From assembly GCA_003225295.1 (NCBI GenBank), contig QHYZ01000094.1, positions 1 through 47,761 of the forward strand: DNA of 47,761 bases. Direction: 5' to 3'. The notes under the pieces are model-generated. The model was given only the letters and a program-made list of their open reading frames with translations, did not search any database and had not been told where the DNA came from. Positions within the stretch are counted from its first letter, which is position 1, and the number at the start of each line of letters is the position of its first letter. The stretch is from Acidobacteriota bacterium (lineage in GTDB: Bacteria > Acidobacteriota > Terriglobia > Acidiferrales > UBA7541). Positions 8,706 to 17,310 of the stretch are shown one piece after another. The translations under genes were made by a program, and so were the position numbers.

Positions 8706-9947
8706 TCAGTTCGCCGATCGTCCCACACCGACCGGCCGAATATCTGGCTTCATCCCCAGCGCTTTTAAGTATCCCTCATTCACGCGACACTTTTGCGGGC
8801 GGACACTCTCCAGCAACTCGGCGAAAGCACGGGTGATAGCCTGCTGTTCAGGGCGGGCCTTCAGCCGTTCTTCCACGTGCGCGGTGCCGCGCGGAAGCCT
8901 TGCGAACTCCACGATCTTTCCCCAATCAGCAGGTGGGATAATGCTGACCACCGCCGACGACTTTTCCATCTTCTTATACGGCCAGAAGGCCCATCCGATG
9001 TTGTTTTTTTCGAGCGCTTTCACGAATTGCGCGATCCACTCGTCGGTATTCTCTCCGGATTCGCCCAGCCAGATCGGCACATCATAACGTTCCCGAAAAT
9101 CAATGTATTGCCGTAGCACGCTTTCATCTGGCGCCGTCCAGTATTTGTGGAACGTATATACGACGTTGGCATCGAAAGGTTTGCCGAAGACCGAAAAGTT
9201 CCCGCCCCACTGCGCGCCACCGAGAAAGAGAATATGGTGAGCATCAATCTGTCGTATCTCGCCCGACAACTTCCTGTAGAGGGGCTCAAGCGAAGAATTC
9301 AAAGATGTCAGCTTGGGAAAATGCGGGATGGGCTCATTCAGCAGGTCATAACCGAGCACGGCCGGCTCATCGCGATAGCGCGTCGCCAGCCTCCGCCAGA
9401 TAGCGATCAGGTGTTCTTGCTCTTGTGGACTCTGGTATAGCCAAGGATATCCGGCGCTGTCATCGATGTTCGTGCCCGTCTGTCCGCCCGGCGCGGCATG
9501 CAGATCAAGGACCACATATAGACCTTCGGCACGGCTCCAGACGATCAACCGATCCAGCAGCTGGAAGCCTTCCGCGTCGTCACTTTCAAACAGGCTGTAA
9601 TGCAAAGGAACTCGAATGGCGTTGAACCCGGCCCGACCGAGGAACGCGATGTCCTCACGCGTAACGTAGTTCTCGCGGTACTTCTGCCAGAACACGGCCG
9701 ACCCCTCAGGTCCAAGGAGCTCCAACACCAACGCGCGGATTTCGCTAGGAGATTGCGGACCACCTTGGAACAGCCACATGTAACCCTCTGGCACCAACCA
9801 ATTGCCTAGGCTTGTTGCGCGAAGAAGGAGCGGTTTGCCAGTGGCATCGACGATCTGTTGGTGGTCGGTGTGTGCGAACTGTGTGCTTCCTTGGGAAATC
9901 AATGCCAGAACAAGAAGCGGCAACTGTAGAACTCTGAACTTAAGCAT
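8706..9947 (-). CDS. Secreted glycoside hydrolase family 5 enzyme (cellulase-like)
   Basis: 413 residues with a signal peptide (LQLPLLVLALISQGSTQF). The catalytic (beta/alpha)8 domain shows the GH5 landmarks: GFNAIRVPLHYSLF, VVLDLHAAPGGQTG, the acid/base Glu in DLLNEPIPHF (E205), the Tyr-containing VVYTFHKYW and the nucleophile Glu in IWLGESGENTDEW (E296), then WAFWPYKK. The motif set fits exo-glucanase-like GH5 members acting on beta-glucans or glycosides. No transporter or sugar-regulator gene lies beside it. The C-terminal 60 residues are charged and show no binding module. Confidence 0.92.
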   Translation of the reverse strand: MLKFRVLQLPLLVLALISQGSTQFAHTDHQQIVDATGKPLLLRATSLGNWLVPEGYMWLFQGGPQSPSEIRALVLELLGPEGSAVFWQKYRENYVTREDIAFLGRAGFNAIRVPLHYSLFESDDAEGFQLLDRLIVWSRAEGLYVVLDLHAAPGGQTGTNIDDSAGYPWLYQSPQEQEHLIAIWRRLATRYRDEPAVLGYDLLNEPIPHFPKLTSLNSSLEPLYRKLSGEIRQIDAHHILFLGGAQWGGNFSVFGKPFDANVVYTFHKYWTAPDESVLRQYIDFRERYDVPIWLGESGENTDEWIAQFVKALEKNNIGWAFWPYKKMEKSSAVVSIIPPADWGKIVEFARLPRGTAHVEERLKARPEQQAITRAFAELLESVRPQKCRVNEGYLKALGMKPDIRPVGVGRSAN

Positions 9948-10177
9948 GATTTCTCTCGCGCGAAAAGCCTACACCACAGGTCCACTCCTCGGTTCATCGA
10001 AAGCGAACGCAAGATCGAGGGATAGCGATGCGAAAGACATCGACCGCCGCGGCCGGCGTTCTAGCGTAATCGGGTCCGGCGAGAAGCGTTTCCCGATGGA
10101 GCGCCTGCTGGTAGTGACACGTAATACCCTCCTCGCCGGGTCTGCGCTTCGCCGGGGGTGCGATTCTATAACGGAAT

Positions 10178-10369
10178 CTAAAAGCCGTGTTTGCGTAAGC
10201 TGCGATGCTTTCGCTGGCGAAAGAATTCTTCAACTAGCCGCTGCAATTCGGCGGAATCCGTGTCGCTCGGCACATCACCAGATAAGCCCAGCCATCTCAA
10301 TTTGACTTGTCCAGTGGCCTCGACGACGAACGCCTTGAACTCCTTCATCGAGAAGTATCTGTGTTCCAT
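10178..10369 (-). CDS. Small hypothetical protein, 63 residues
   Basis: Short frame starting at ATG 10369 with GGGAG seven bases upstream. The product is mostly helical and basic at the C-terminus (VEEFFRQRKHRSLRKHGF). No family recognised. The good ribosome-binding site is the main support; it could also be the remnant of a longer gene. Confidence 0.4.
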   Translation of the reverse strand: MEHRYFSMKEFKAFVVEATGQVKLRWLGLSGDVPSDTDSAELQRLVEEFFRQRKHRSLRKHGF

Positions 10370-10434
10370 TCAGGCGCTCCCTCTTGCTCCTGTGCCTCTC
10401 GGAGACGACGCCAACTCGGGCGGCTTGTCTGCAC

Positions 10435-10458
10435 GCCTGTCCGGTAGTGGGTCAGTTT
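10435..10458 (+). repeat. Dispersed 24-base repeat, copy A
   Basis: GCCTGTCCGGTAGTGGGTCAGTTT. It matches 11129-11152 at 22 of 24 positions in the same orientation. The two copies flank the exported hypothetical at 10480-10986. Confidence 0.65.
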
Positions 10459-10479
10459 CCGATAACGACTCCCAAGGAG

Positions 10480-10986
10480 TTATCCGGGTTGGATTGAATC
10501 TGTTGGTGACACTTTCTCGATAAGCGGTCTTGCTACGCGCTCCCAAGCGCTCCATGCGGGAAACCACTTCCCCTCGACTCCGCGCCAAATCGAACGCACA
10601 TTGAGTCCCGCCCATTCATCGGAATCGCCGGGCAAATATACATAACCCTGCACTGCGCCGGGACTGAACGCGTAATAGACCACGTAAACGATTTGTTCAT
10701 TTGGATCCGTGTGGAACGAGACTTGATACCTGCGAAGGGACTCGGGCGGTTTTCTAACCGGACCTTGAAACCAATCGATGATGAGTGACTGCCTGTCGGC
10801 CCCACTTGTTCCTGGACCTGTCCAAACCTGGAAATTCTGTAGAATTCTGGGGTCGGAGATTTCAATTGGTGTTTTGAGGTGGGTTCCTTTGATTGTGATC
10901 TTGACTGTCTTTCCTTTCGCCAGCAGCGGCGTAGGGACGCTCAGAATCAGCAAAGAATTGAGCAAAACTGCAAGCGCCATCCTCAT
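10480..10986 (-). CDS. Exported hypothetical protein
   Basis: 168 residues with a clear signal peptide (MRMALAVLLNSLLILSVPTPLLA). The mature part starts with a beta-strand-rich segment (VKITIKGTHLKTPIEI) and continues with YVVYYAFSPGAVQGYVYLPG and WKF/W-rich pieces near the end. GGAGG precedes the ATG at 10986. No catalytic motif is visible. Proteins of this shape recur in soil bacteria without assigned function. It lies between two copies of a short repeat and reads opposite to the rpmH operon. Confidence 0.7.
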   Translation of the reverse strand: MRMALAVLLNSLLILSVPTPLLAKGKTVKITIKGTHLKTPIEISDPRILQNFQVWTGPGTSGADRQSLIIDWFQGPVRKPPESLRRYQVSFHTDPNEQIVYVVYYAFSPGAVQGYVYLPGDSDEWAGLNVRSIWRGVEGKWFPAWSAWERVARPLIEKVSPTDSIQPG

Positions 10987-11112
10987 GGCAGGACCTCCAC
11001 CAGGTGCCCTTATTAGGAGTCGTCAGTAACGCATTGTACTATGAACTAAGGACGCGCAAAGATTTACAAACGTTAACATCGGCTCAAAGTGGACGTGTGA
11101 CGGCGTAACCGA

Positions 11113-11152
11113 AAACTGACCCACTACCGCCTGTCCGGTGGCGGGTCAGTTT
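11113..11152. repeat. Repeat copy B, forming a long inverted repeat
   Basis: The arms AAACTGACCCACTACCG (11113-11129) and CGGTGGCGGGTCAGTTT (11136-11152) are complementary at 15 of 17 positions around a 6-base loop. The right part repeats copy A at 10435. The left part, with its loop, resembles copy C at 11466-11490. The structure looks like abutted ends of an insertion-sequence-type or MITE-type element. Confidence 0.6.
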
Positions 11153-11165
11153 GTTTCAAGCAGAC

Positions 11166-11417
11166 ATGAGGAGGCGTCGCGCAGCAGCTGCGACGGTAAC
11201 CTTGCCCTTGAAGATGGTCGGACGATTCGCATTCCTAGCGGGGTTGGTAGTTGCAATGGCTGTTTGGTATTCGGTTGGTTCGGGCGTTACAAGCTGGCGT
11301 GAAGCCGTCTCGACCGGCTCAAATCAGCCAGCGCCTGTATTGTTTATCGCCGCTGCGTCCGTGCCTGCATTCTTTGTCATGGCACTGGTCCTTCGCACAC
11401 TTTGGGCAGAGGATTGA
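11166..11417 (+). CDS. Small two-helix membrane protein, hypothetical
   Basis: 83 residues from ATG 11166. A short Arg-rich N-terminus (MRRRRAAAATVTLPLK) is followed by two hydrophobic helices, FAFLAGLVVAMAVWYSVGSG and PVLFIAAASVPAFFVMALVL, and a short tail. The distribution is that of an inner-membrane hairpin protein with both ends inside. The ribosome-binding site is weak, and the start lies just after repeat copy B, so the real 5' end is uncertain. Confidence 0.5.
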   Translation: MRRRRAAAATVTLPLKMVGRFAFLAGLVVAMAVWYSVGSGVTSWREAVSTGSNQPAPVLFIAAASVPAFFVMALVLRTLWAED

Positions 11418-11465
11418 TTCGATCCTTCGCGGCTGCCCGGGGGCCCAGATTGTCGGCGACCCGCA

Positions 11466-11490
11466 AGCTGACACACCACCGCCTGTCCCA
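11466..11490 (+). repeat. Dispersed repeat, copy C (diverged)
   Basis: AGCTGACACACCACCGCCTGT with its following CCCA matches the left part of copy B (from 11114) at most positions, including the shared ACCGCCTGTCC. It lies just upstream of the rpmH promoter. Confidence 0.45.
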
Positions 11491-11495
11491 CTTTC

Positions 11496-11525
11496 TTGAC
11501 CCTGTGCCGAAGGGTCGAATACACT
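11496..11525 (+). promoter_or_regulatory. Promoter of the rpmH operon
   Basis: TTGACC at 11496-11501, an 18-base spacer, then TACACT at 11520-11525. It lies 100 bases before the rpmH start, upstream of rpmH-rnpA-yidD-yidC-khpB, which are closely spaced on the same strand. Confidence 0.5.
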
Positions 11526-11624
11526 AAGGAATTCGAAACCAGCCGCTGAAGAGGCTAGCGGGCTGTTCTGCCGTTGCGGGTGAAAGAGACTGCCCCGCGA
11601 TGGCGTACTACAAAGGGGGAAGGT

Positions 11625-11765
11625 TTGCCAAAGCGCACATTTCAACCGCGCCGACGCCGACGCGCCAAGACGCACGGCTTCCGCGTACGCATGAAAACCA
11701 AGGGTGGCCGCAGAGTGCTGGCGGCGCGCCGCAAGAAGGGACGCCATCGGCTTACCCCCGACTAA
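11625..11765 (+). CDS. rpmH: 50S ribosomal protein L34
   Basis: 46 residues, reading [19 protein letters not shown] and ending GRHRLTPD, the full normal length of bacterial L34. The start is a TTG at 11625 directly after an AAGGGGGAAGG purine tract; the frame is open further upstream but L34 never carries such an extension. It is the first gene of the conserved origin-side operon and is followed by rnpA after 13 bases. Confidence 0.95.
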   Translation: MPKRTFQPRRRRRAKTHGFRVRMKTKGGRRVLAARRKKGRHRLTPD

Positions 11766-11778
11766 GGCGGGGAACCCG

Positions 11779-12138
11779 TTGCCCACGGCCAGTTCGAGTG
11801 CGCGCGGGAATCTGTTTCCGCGCGAAGCGCGGCTGGTGCGGCGCGGAGAATTTGATGCTGTCTACCGCGCCGGAAAGCGCCGTTCGAGTTCCCATTACAC
11901 AGTTTTCTTCCGCGCCAACGAACTGCCGCAGAGCCGTTTTGGCTTCAGCATCAAGAAGGCCCTGGGCGGCGCAGTAGTGCGCAATCGTATCCGGCGGCGC
12001 CTGCGCGAGGTCGTGCGCTGCCACCGGCTGGAGATACCCGCAGGATGGGACATCGTCATTCACCCGAAGGGCACGGCGGCGCGCGCGCCGTTTTTAGCGC
12101 TGACAACCGATTTGCTGCGTCTGCTGAAAGGCCTGTAG
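11779..12138 (+). CDS. rnpA: Ribonuclease P protein component
   Basis: 119 residues from a TTG at 11779 with GGCGGGGA just before it; this gives the usual family length (about 115-120). It assists the RNase P RNA in cleaving tRNA 5' leaders. Family marks are FPREARLVRRGEFDAVY at the N-terminus, FFRANELPQSRFGFSIKKAL, and the RNA-binding RNR box in VVRNRIRRRLREVVR, then IPAGWDIVIHPKG. A longer frame reaching ATG 11704 would overlap rpmH and add unrelated sequence, so it was not chosen. The order rpmH-rnpA-yidD-yidC is the classic one. Confidence 0.92.
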   Translation: MPTASSSARGNLFPREARLVRRGEFDAVYRAGKRRSSSHYTVFFRANELPQSRFGFSIKKALGGAVVRNRIRRRLREVVRCHRLEIPAGWDIVIHPKGTAARAPFLALTTDLLRLLKGL

Positions 12139-12167
12139 CGGCGCACTTGAGTGTGCCCTTGGTTCCC

Positions 12168-12509
12168 ATGGACGCTAACGAGAAGAGCCGACCTACCCCC
12201 GCACGGCCACAAGGCAAAGATCGATCCATCGCTCGGCGCACGGCTCTCGTCGCTCTGCAGTTCTACAAAGCGTATTTGTCGATCTTGTTCGCGGGCAGTT
12301 GCCGCTTTGAGCCCACGTGTTCGCGTTATGCCTACGTGGCCATTGAACGATTTGGCGTGGCGCGCGGAGTTTGGCTTGGGCTGAAGCGGCTGCTCAGCTG
12401 CCATCCACTCTCGCGCAAATTTGGTTACGACCCGGTTCCGGAGAAATGGGAAGAGATGCCGACCAGTTCAGCCGCCAGTAACGTTCTGAAGCCTGAGGTG
12501 CGCTCATGA
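12168..12509 (+). CDS. yidD: Membrane protein insertion efficiency factor YidD
   Basis: 113 residues. The core LQFYKAYLSILFAGSCRFEP followed by TCSRYAYVAIERFG and LLSCHPLSRKFGYDPVPE is the YidD/DUF37 signature, with its three conserved cysteines. A poorly conserved basic N-terminus (PTPARPQGKDRSIARR) precedes the amphipathic region that lies on the inner membrane. Start ATG 12168 is 30 bases after rnpA; the Shine-Dalgarno is weak, suggesting translational coupling. Its stop overlaps the yidC start by four bases (ATGA). Confidence 0.92.
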   Translation: MDANEKSRPTPARPQGKDRSIARRTALVALQFYKAYLSILFAGSCRFEPTCSRYAYVAIERFGVARGVWLGLKRLLSCHPLSRKFGYDPVPEKWEEMPTSSAASNVLKPEVRS

Positions 12510-14263
12510 CCGCGCCTGGGCAAAAGGACAAGTTCACACCCGAGCTGCGAATTCTCGTAGCTTCGCTGCTGTCTTTTGGGGTGATCATCCTGTGGGCGAA
12601 GTTCTTCGGGCCCAAGCCATCCGTCCAGCCGATGCCCACGAACCGTCCGGCAGTGACCGCTCCGCCCGTGCCGGGCCCGGCGACCTCAGCGACGGCGAAT
12701 CCACTGCCAGTTCCCGCGGCACCCGTAGCGACGGCCCCCGCGGCCGCGGCCGGCGTCGCGGTGAAGAACGATTCCGAGGAACGCACCATCGTCGTTGAAA
12801 ACAGTCTCTACCGTGTGGAGATCTCGAACCGTGGCGCGGTGGTGAAGAGCTGGCAGCTGAAGAACTACAAGGATGATGCCAAGCCGCAGCGCGTGCTGGA
12901 CGTCGTACACCCGGAGATCTCGCAGCAAACCGGCGGCTGGCCCTTTTCTGTGGTGCTCGATGATGAACAGTTGCAGAATGCGGCGAATGGCGGTCTTTAT
13001 CAGCTCTCTTCCCCGACGACGGCGCTGGAGGCTCCCGCCGAAGTGGCCCTCAACTGGAGCGATGGCCACCTAGAAGTTGCCAAGCATTTCAAGTTTGCTC
13101 ATTCCTATGTAGTCGGCGTGGAAACCTCCGTCAAATTTAACGGCCGGCCCATGACCGCCGGGCTCGGGTGGCTCGGCGGGTTCGGTGATTTGACGGTGAC
13201 CAACCCCGCGCCAGTGGAAACCGTGGCGACCTATTACAGCGAAGGCGGCAAGATCACCAGTTTCGTGCATAAGAAGCTGGATGGGCCGGACAAATGGGGC
13301 CCGGGGCTCTGGCAAGGCGGCAAAGACTTCGTGGGCATCGAGGACCGCTATTTTACGGCGGCGTTCCTGGCCGCGAACGGCGCGACACCGGGTACGCTCG
13401 AAACACGCTACTGGAAGAGTTCGCGGACCGCCAAGGTGGCTGGACAAGACACCCTCGAGCCGGTGCCGCAGGTGGCCGCGGCCACACCAACCGAGCCTCT
13501 CTTGCTACGTGTTTACGTGGGACCGAAAGACTACGACGACCTGAAGAAGATGAACCCGCCGCTGCACGGACTGATTAATTTCACTTGGCTGGAATTCATC
13601 GCCGAGCCGCTCTTCCACGGGCTGAAGTGGCTGCATCGCTACGTCCCCAATTGGGGATGGTCGATCGTGGTGCTGACGCTGATCATCAATATGCTGTTGT
13701 TCCCGCTGAGGATTTCGAGCTACAAGACGACGCTGAAAATGCAGCGCGTGGCGCCGGAAATCAAAGCCATTCAGGAGAAATACAAGAAATATTCGATGCG
13801 CGATCCGCGCAAGGCGGAGATGAACAAGGAAGTCATGGCCATCTACAGCCGCGAGGGCATCAACCCGGTCGGCGGCTGCTTCCAGATGTTTCTGCAAATG
13901 CCGGTGTGGTTCGGGTTGAACACCGCGCTGCGTGGCGCGATTGAAATGCGGCATGCTGCCTGGCTGTGGGTCTCGGATCTTTCCGCGAAAGATCCTTATT
14001 ACATTCTTCCGGTGCTGATGGGCCTATCCATGTACCTGGTTTCGAAGATGACGCCGATGACCGCCACGGACCCCCAGCAGCAGGCCATGATGAAGATCAT
14101 GCCCATCACCATGGCGGGCATCTTCATGATTTCCCCCATATCCAGCGGCTTGGCAGTGTATATTCTCACCAGCAGCGTGGTTGGTATCGCGCAACAGTGG
14201 TACTTGAACCGCGCGCATCCTGTGCCCGCACCTGCAAAGCCCGTGCGCGGGAAGAAGTCTTAA
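12506..14263 (+). CDS. yidC: Membrane protein insertase YidC
   Basis: 585 residues, Gram-negative type. A short N-terminal membrane segment (ILVASLLSFGVIILWAKFFG) is followed by a Pro/Ala-rich linker, a periplasmic beta-sandwich domain (about residues 90-350), then the conserved insertase core. The core begins NWGWSIVVLTLIINMLLFPL and includes the cytoplasmic hairpin (KAIQEKYKKYSMRDPRKAEM), the conserved GGCFQMFLQMPVWFGLNTAL helix and two C-terminal helices ending in a basic tail. It inserts and folds inner-membrane proteins alone or with SecYEG. Translationally coupled to yidD. Confidence 0.96.
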   Translation: MTAPGQKDKFTPELRILVASLLSFGVIILWAKFFGPKPSVQPMPTNRPAVTAPPVPGPATSATANPLPVPAAPVATAPAAAAGVAVKNDSEERTIVVENSLYRVEISNRGAVVKSWQLKNYKDDAKPQRVLDVVHPEISQQTGGWPFSVVLDDEQLQNAANGGLYQLSSPTTALEAPAEVALNWSDGHLEVAKHFKFAHSYVVGVETSVKFNGRPMTAGLGWLGGFGDLTVTNPAPVETVATYYSEGGKITSFVHKKLDGPDKWGPGLWQGGKDFVGIEDRYFTAAFLAANGATPGTLETRYWKSSRTAKVAGQDTLEPVPQVAAATPTEPLLLRVYVGPKDYDDLKKMNPPLHGLINFTWLEFIAEPLFHGLKWLHRYVPNWGWSIVVLTLIINMLLFPLRISSYKTTLKMQRVAPEIKAIQEKYKKYSMRDPRKAEMNKEVMAIYSREGINPVGGCFQMFLQMPVWFGLNTALRGAIEMRHAAWLWVSDLSAKDPYYILPVLMGLSMYLVSKMTPMTATDPQQQAMMKIMPITMAGIFMISPISSGLAVYILTSSVVGIAQQWYLNRAHPVPAPAKPVRGKKS

Positions 14264-14315
14264 GTAGACAATTCCCTCCAGAGAGGCGGAGCGCGGTCCT
14301 AAGGCTGAACTCCCA

Positions 14316-14852
14316 ATGGCTAAAGAGCTCATCCGCGATGGGAAGCTCGACCGGCAAGCGGCGGCCGAGGCGCTGCGCCATTTTCTGGAGAATATCGTGC
14401 TGGTCTCCGGGCTGGAGTTGCAGGTGAGCGTGCGAACGGTCTCGGTGGAAGGCCCCGTTTCAGGAAGCGACGCGGAAGTGCTCGCCGATATGGACGGCAA
14501 GGACAAAGAAATGCTCCTGGAGCACGGCGGGGAAGTTCTGAAAGCGTTCGAGCATTTGGCCTTCCGGGCGCTACGGCTGGAACCTGCTTACCATGAAAAG
14601 ATCCATATCGATTGCGGCGGCTACCGCGCGCTGCGTTTTGAGGAATTGCGCATGACCGCGCGGGTGGCCGCCGAACGCGTGCAAACTTCTCACCAGCCCT
14701 TCCGCTTGAATCCCATGTCTTCGCGCGAGCGCCGCATCGTGCATATGGCCTTGAAGGATATGACCGGGGTGCGCACGGAAAGCGCCGGCGTCGGCGAAGA
14801 CCGCCAGGTGGTCATCCATCCCGCGGACAGCAAACCCTCCCGCCAGTCCTGA
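14316..14852 (+). CDS. khpB: RNA-binding protein KhpB/Jag (KH and R3H domains)
   Basis: 178 residues. A central KH-type domain (about 60-120: LADMDGKDKEMLLEHGGEV and KIHIDCGGYRALRFEELRM) is followed by the R3H domain ending MSSRERRIVHMALKDMTGVR and GEDRQVVIHP. The Jag N-terminal domain is missing or very short, so the protein begins at the linker before the KH domain. It follows yidC by 52 bases in the usual place. It binds RNA and influences cell-envelope growth in species studied. Confidence 0.9.
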   Translation: MAKELIRDGKLDRQAAAEALRHFLENIVLVSGLELQVSVRTVSVEGPVSGSDAEVLADMDGKDKEMLLEHGGEVLKAFEHLAFRALRLEPAYHEKIHIDCGGYRALRFEELRMTARVAAERVQTSHQPFRLNPMSSRERRIVHMALKDMTGVRTESAGVGEDRQVVIHPADSKPSRQS

Positions 14853-14883
14853 ATTTGCCGCGCGAAAATAAACGGTCCAGGAG

Positions 14884-16077
14884 TCAGCGCGTGGCCCAGC
14901 CTTGCGACAGAACGTTGCCGTCAGTGCCCAAGCGAACGCGGTAGGTAAAGGATGCGGGACGGCCAGGACGCACCCGGGGAAACCGCAGATCGGAGATTTC
15001 CACCACCGCTACGTCGCCTTCCTGGTGGAAGCGCGTCACCGGAAATCGCGAGAACCACAAAACCTTCTGCACTTCGGGGAGGCGTTTGGCAACCTCGATG
15101 AACGAATTTGGCGGTGCATCGGGGTAGTAGTGGTGCTCCAGCGCGAGCAATTCCTCATTGCTTACCGCTTGCTGGCTCAGGTCCATTCGTAGTTCGTAGA
15201 CGCCGTGCTCCGACCGCACCAGCCCGTCCCAGTGCCACAGCGATGGGGGCAGCGGCAGCGCTCCGATGGAGTCCACCTGCAAGCGACCCAGTTCAGCGAA
15301 CTTTTGAATGCGCGACAGCGCCTTGTGGTGGGTATACCAAGTGCACGCGACATAGATCACTGCCGCGGCCAAACCAGCGCGATTCCAAGTGTCATGCTGG
15401 ATCTTGCCGCCCCCACCGAGGAGCTCGGGCAGGAAGAAGAGCGCGGCAGAGATAACCATGGCCAGCAGCACGACTCGATCGGAGATCGGCGCGCCGACAA
15501 CTTCACCCATTCTGGCAATCAGAAAAGGGGCCGGCAGGAACACCAGCCACATGCCCATGGCGCGGCGCTTCCATTTCTGGGGGTGGGCATACACCCAGGC
15601 AAGCACTTGCGGCACAAGCAGAAGCGCGGTGAGCGTGAAATCGATGATGAAGATGAGATCCCAAGCGGGGCGCGACCATGCGAGCGGCGACCAGATCATG
15701 GTGCCAAAAGACGTCACCAAGTCGAGCACGATGTGGCTCAGGATGCCAACCGCGTAGATGCCCGCCAGCGCGACAAAGGATGGCGCTTCCCACTTCCGCG
15801 AATTGGCAAACACGCGGGTGATCCCCGCGAGAAGCAAAGCCCACAGGGGAAGCATGACCAAGGAATGGGTGATGCTGCGGTGCCAGGTGATCACCAGGAG
15901 TTTATCGTGAGAGAAAATATCCCGCACTACATCGGAATCCGGAAAGATGGCACCGAGCATCAGCGACCAGGTGATGATACGGCCGCGGTTCATGGGCGGC
16001 GAGGCCAACAGGTCCTGGCCGCGGAAAATAGCTTTTCCGATCAATGCGCCGGCGATGCCGTGGGTGATGGTGTCCAT
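14884..16077 (-). CDS. YdjM-like membrane-bound metal-dependent hydrolase
   Basis: 397 residues. It opens with MDTITHGIAGALIGKAIF, and later IFPDSDVVRD and WHRSITHSLVMLPLWA; these His/Asp motifs and the following helices match the LexA-regulated YdjM family of putative membrane-bound hydrolases. About seven hydrophobic helices fill residues 30-270, followed by a C-terminal soluble region. It lies 37 bases after selD on the same strand and is probably cotranscribed with it. Substrate is unknown. Confidence 0.85.
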   Translation of the reverse strand: MDTITHGIAGALIGKAIFRGQDLLASPPMNRGRIITWSLMLGAIFPDSDVVRDIFSHDKLLVITWHRSITHSLVMLPLWALLLAGITRVFANSRKWEAPSFVALAGIYAVGILSHIVLDLVTSFGTMIWSPLAWSRPAWDLIFIIDFTLTALLLVPQVLAWVYAHPQKWKRRAMGMWLVFLPAPFLIARMGEVVGAPISDRVVLLAMVISAALFFLPELLGGGGKIQHDTWNRAGLAAAVIYVACTWYTHHKALSRIQKFAELGRLQVDSIGALPLPPSLWHWDGLVRSEHGVYELRMDLSQQAVSNEELLALEHHYYPDAPPNSFIEVAKRLPEVQKVLWFSRFPVTRFHQEGDVAVVEISDLRFPRVRPGRPASFTYRVRLGTDGNVLSQGWATR

Positions 16078-16114
16078 TGTTCGCGTCTAGCTGATCGACT
16101 CCGAACCCAACATT

Positions 16115-17194
16115 CTAGCGGACCACTAGGAGCGGATCTGTTTTCCTGAGGACTCTGCCGATGCGGCGCGCCGAGACGCCACGACCATCGAGGGCCGCGG
16201 TGGCAGCCTCGGCAGATTCGGGTGAGATAGCGATCAGCAGGCCGCCGGAGGTCTGCGGATCGAACAGCAGGTCGCGGTACTGCGGTCCAACGCTTTCTCT
16301 GAAAGCCACGCAATCGCCAAAAAAATCGCGGTTGTTCTTTAGGCCGCCCGGGAGAAATCCTGCACCCGCGGCTGCCACGGCCCCGGGAAGATAAAGGATA
16401 GCCGCATGATCGATCTCGAAAGACACGGCTTCGACGCTGCGCTGGGAATCCCCCAGCGCCATTTCCCGCGCGTGGCCCAGCAAAGCGAACCCCGTAACGT
16501 CCGTCACCGCGTGAATCGGAGAGGCCGCTCCCGCCTTTTCTTGTATATCTTCGAGCGCTTTGGCGGCCGTGCAATTCAGTTGGGTCATGGAAGCAATGGC
16601 GGCCTCCAAATCGGCTTCGGCCAGGCGCTCTTTCTTCAGCGCCGTTGCCAGCACGCCGGTTCCGATGGCTTTCGTCAGCAGCAAGACGTCACCCGGGCGC
16701 GCGCCCACGTTTCGCCAAACTCGCTGCGGGTTGATGAGGCCCGTCACCGCGTAGCCAAATTGAATATCGTCATTGCGAATCGAGTGGCCGCCAATGACGG
16801 TGCAGTTTGCTTCCACCATCTTAGAAAGTCCGCCGCGAATGATGGCTTCCAGAATCTGTGCATCCCCCTGGTCGGGGAAGCCCACAATCGAGAGCGCGGA
16901 AACCGGGTGGCCGCCCATGGCGTAAACATCGCTCAAGGCATTGGCTGCCGCAATTTGTCCGAAGGTGTGCGGATCATCAACGATGGGGGTAAAGAAATCG
17001 ACCGTCTGGACCAGCGCCATTTGAGGGCTGAGCAGATACACCCCGGCGTCGTCGTTGGTATCGAAACCAACGAGCACGTTCGGATCAGTGGGCCGCGGCA
17101 AACGGCGCAAAACGGAATCCAGCAACCCTGGACTCAGCTTCGCCGCTCAACCGGCAGCCTTGACCATGGCCGTGAGTTTCACGGATGGGGTCAA
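16115..17194 (-). CDS. selD: Selenide, water dikinase, itself a selenoprotein (TGA = Sec16)
   Basis: 359 codons. SelD makes selenophosphate from selenide and ATP, for selenocysteine tRNA and selenouridine synthesis. A naive reading starts at the TTG 17125 and loses the active site. The same frame continues upstream through one TGA (17147-17149) and gives VKLTAMVKAAG-U-AAKLSPG, where Sec16 occupies the place of catalytic Cys17 and Lys19 that of Lys20 in E. coli SelD. Further marks are VGFDTNDDAGVYLL, VDFFTPIVDDPHTFGQIAA, SDVYAMGGHPVSAL and FDPQTSGGLLIA. Start taken as TTG 17194 (GAGG six bases before it); a GTG at 17182 is the alternative. No selA or selB is in the window, but they must exist elsewhere for readthrough. 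Confidence 0.9.
17116..17149 (-). promoter_or_regulatory. Candidate bacterial SECIS element of selD
   Basis: After the UGA (17147-17149) and a 12-base spacer, AGTCCAG (17128-17134) pairs with CTGGATT (17116-17122), seven pairs including one G-U, around a loop GGTTG (17123-17127). Distance from UGA and a G/U-containing apical loop fit the bacterial SECIS, which SelB reads inside the coding region. Structure judged by eye. Confidence 0.6.
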
Positions 17195-17310
17195 GTGGCA
17201 CCTCGCTCCTAAAGCCGTTCGATTATAGCCAGGTGTGGCGGTTCGTGCTTGCGCACAACGGCGCTACCCGATACTTGCGCCGCGGATCGAGAAAGTGTTC
17301 TGATTCGCGG

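Noticed and set aside
15205-16149. 314-codon plus-strand frame opposite the YdjM and selD genes
   Set aside because: It is the antisense of a well-supported membrane protein; its Arg/His-rich composition is typical of a shadow frame.
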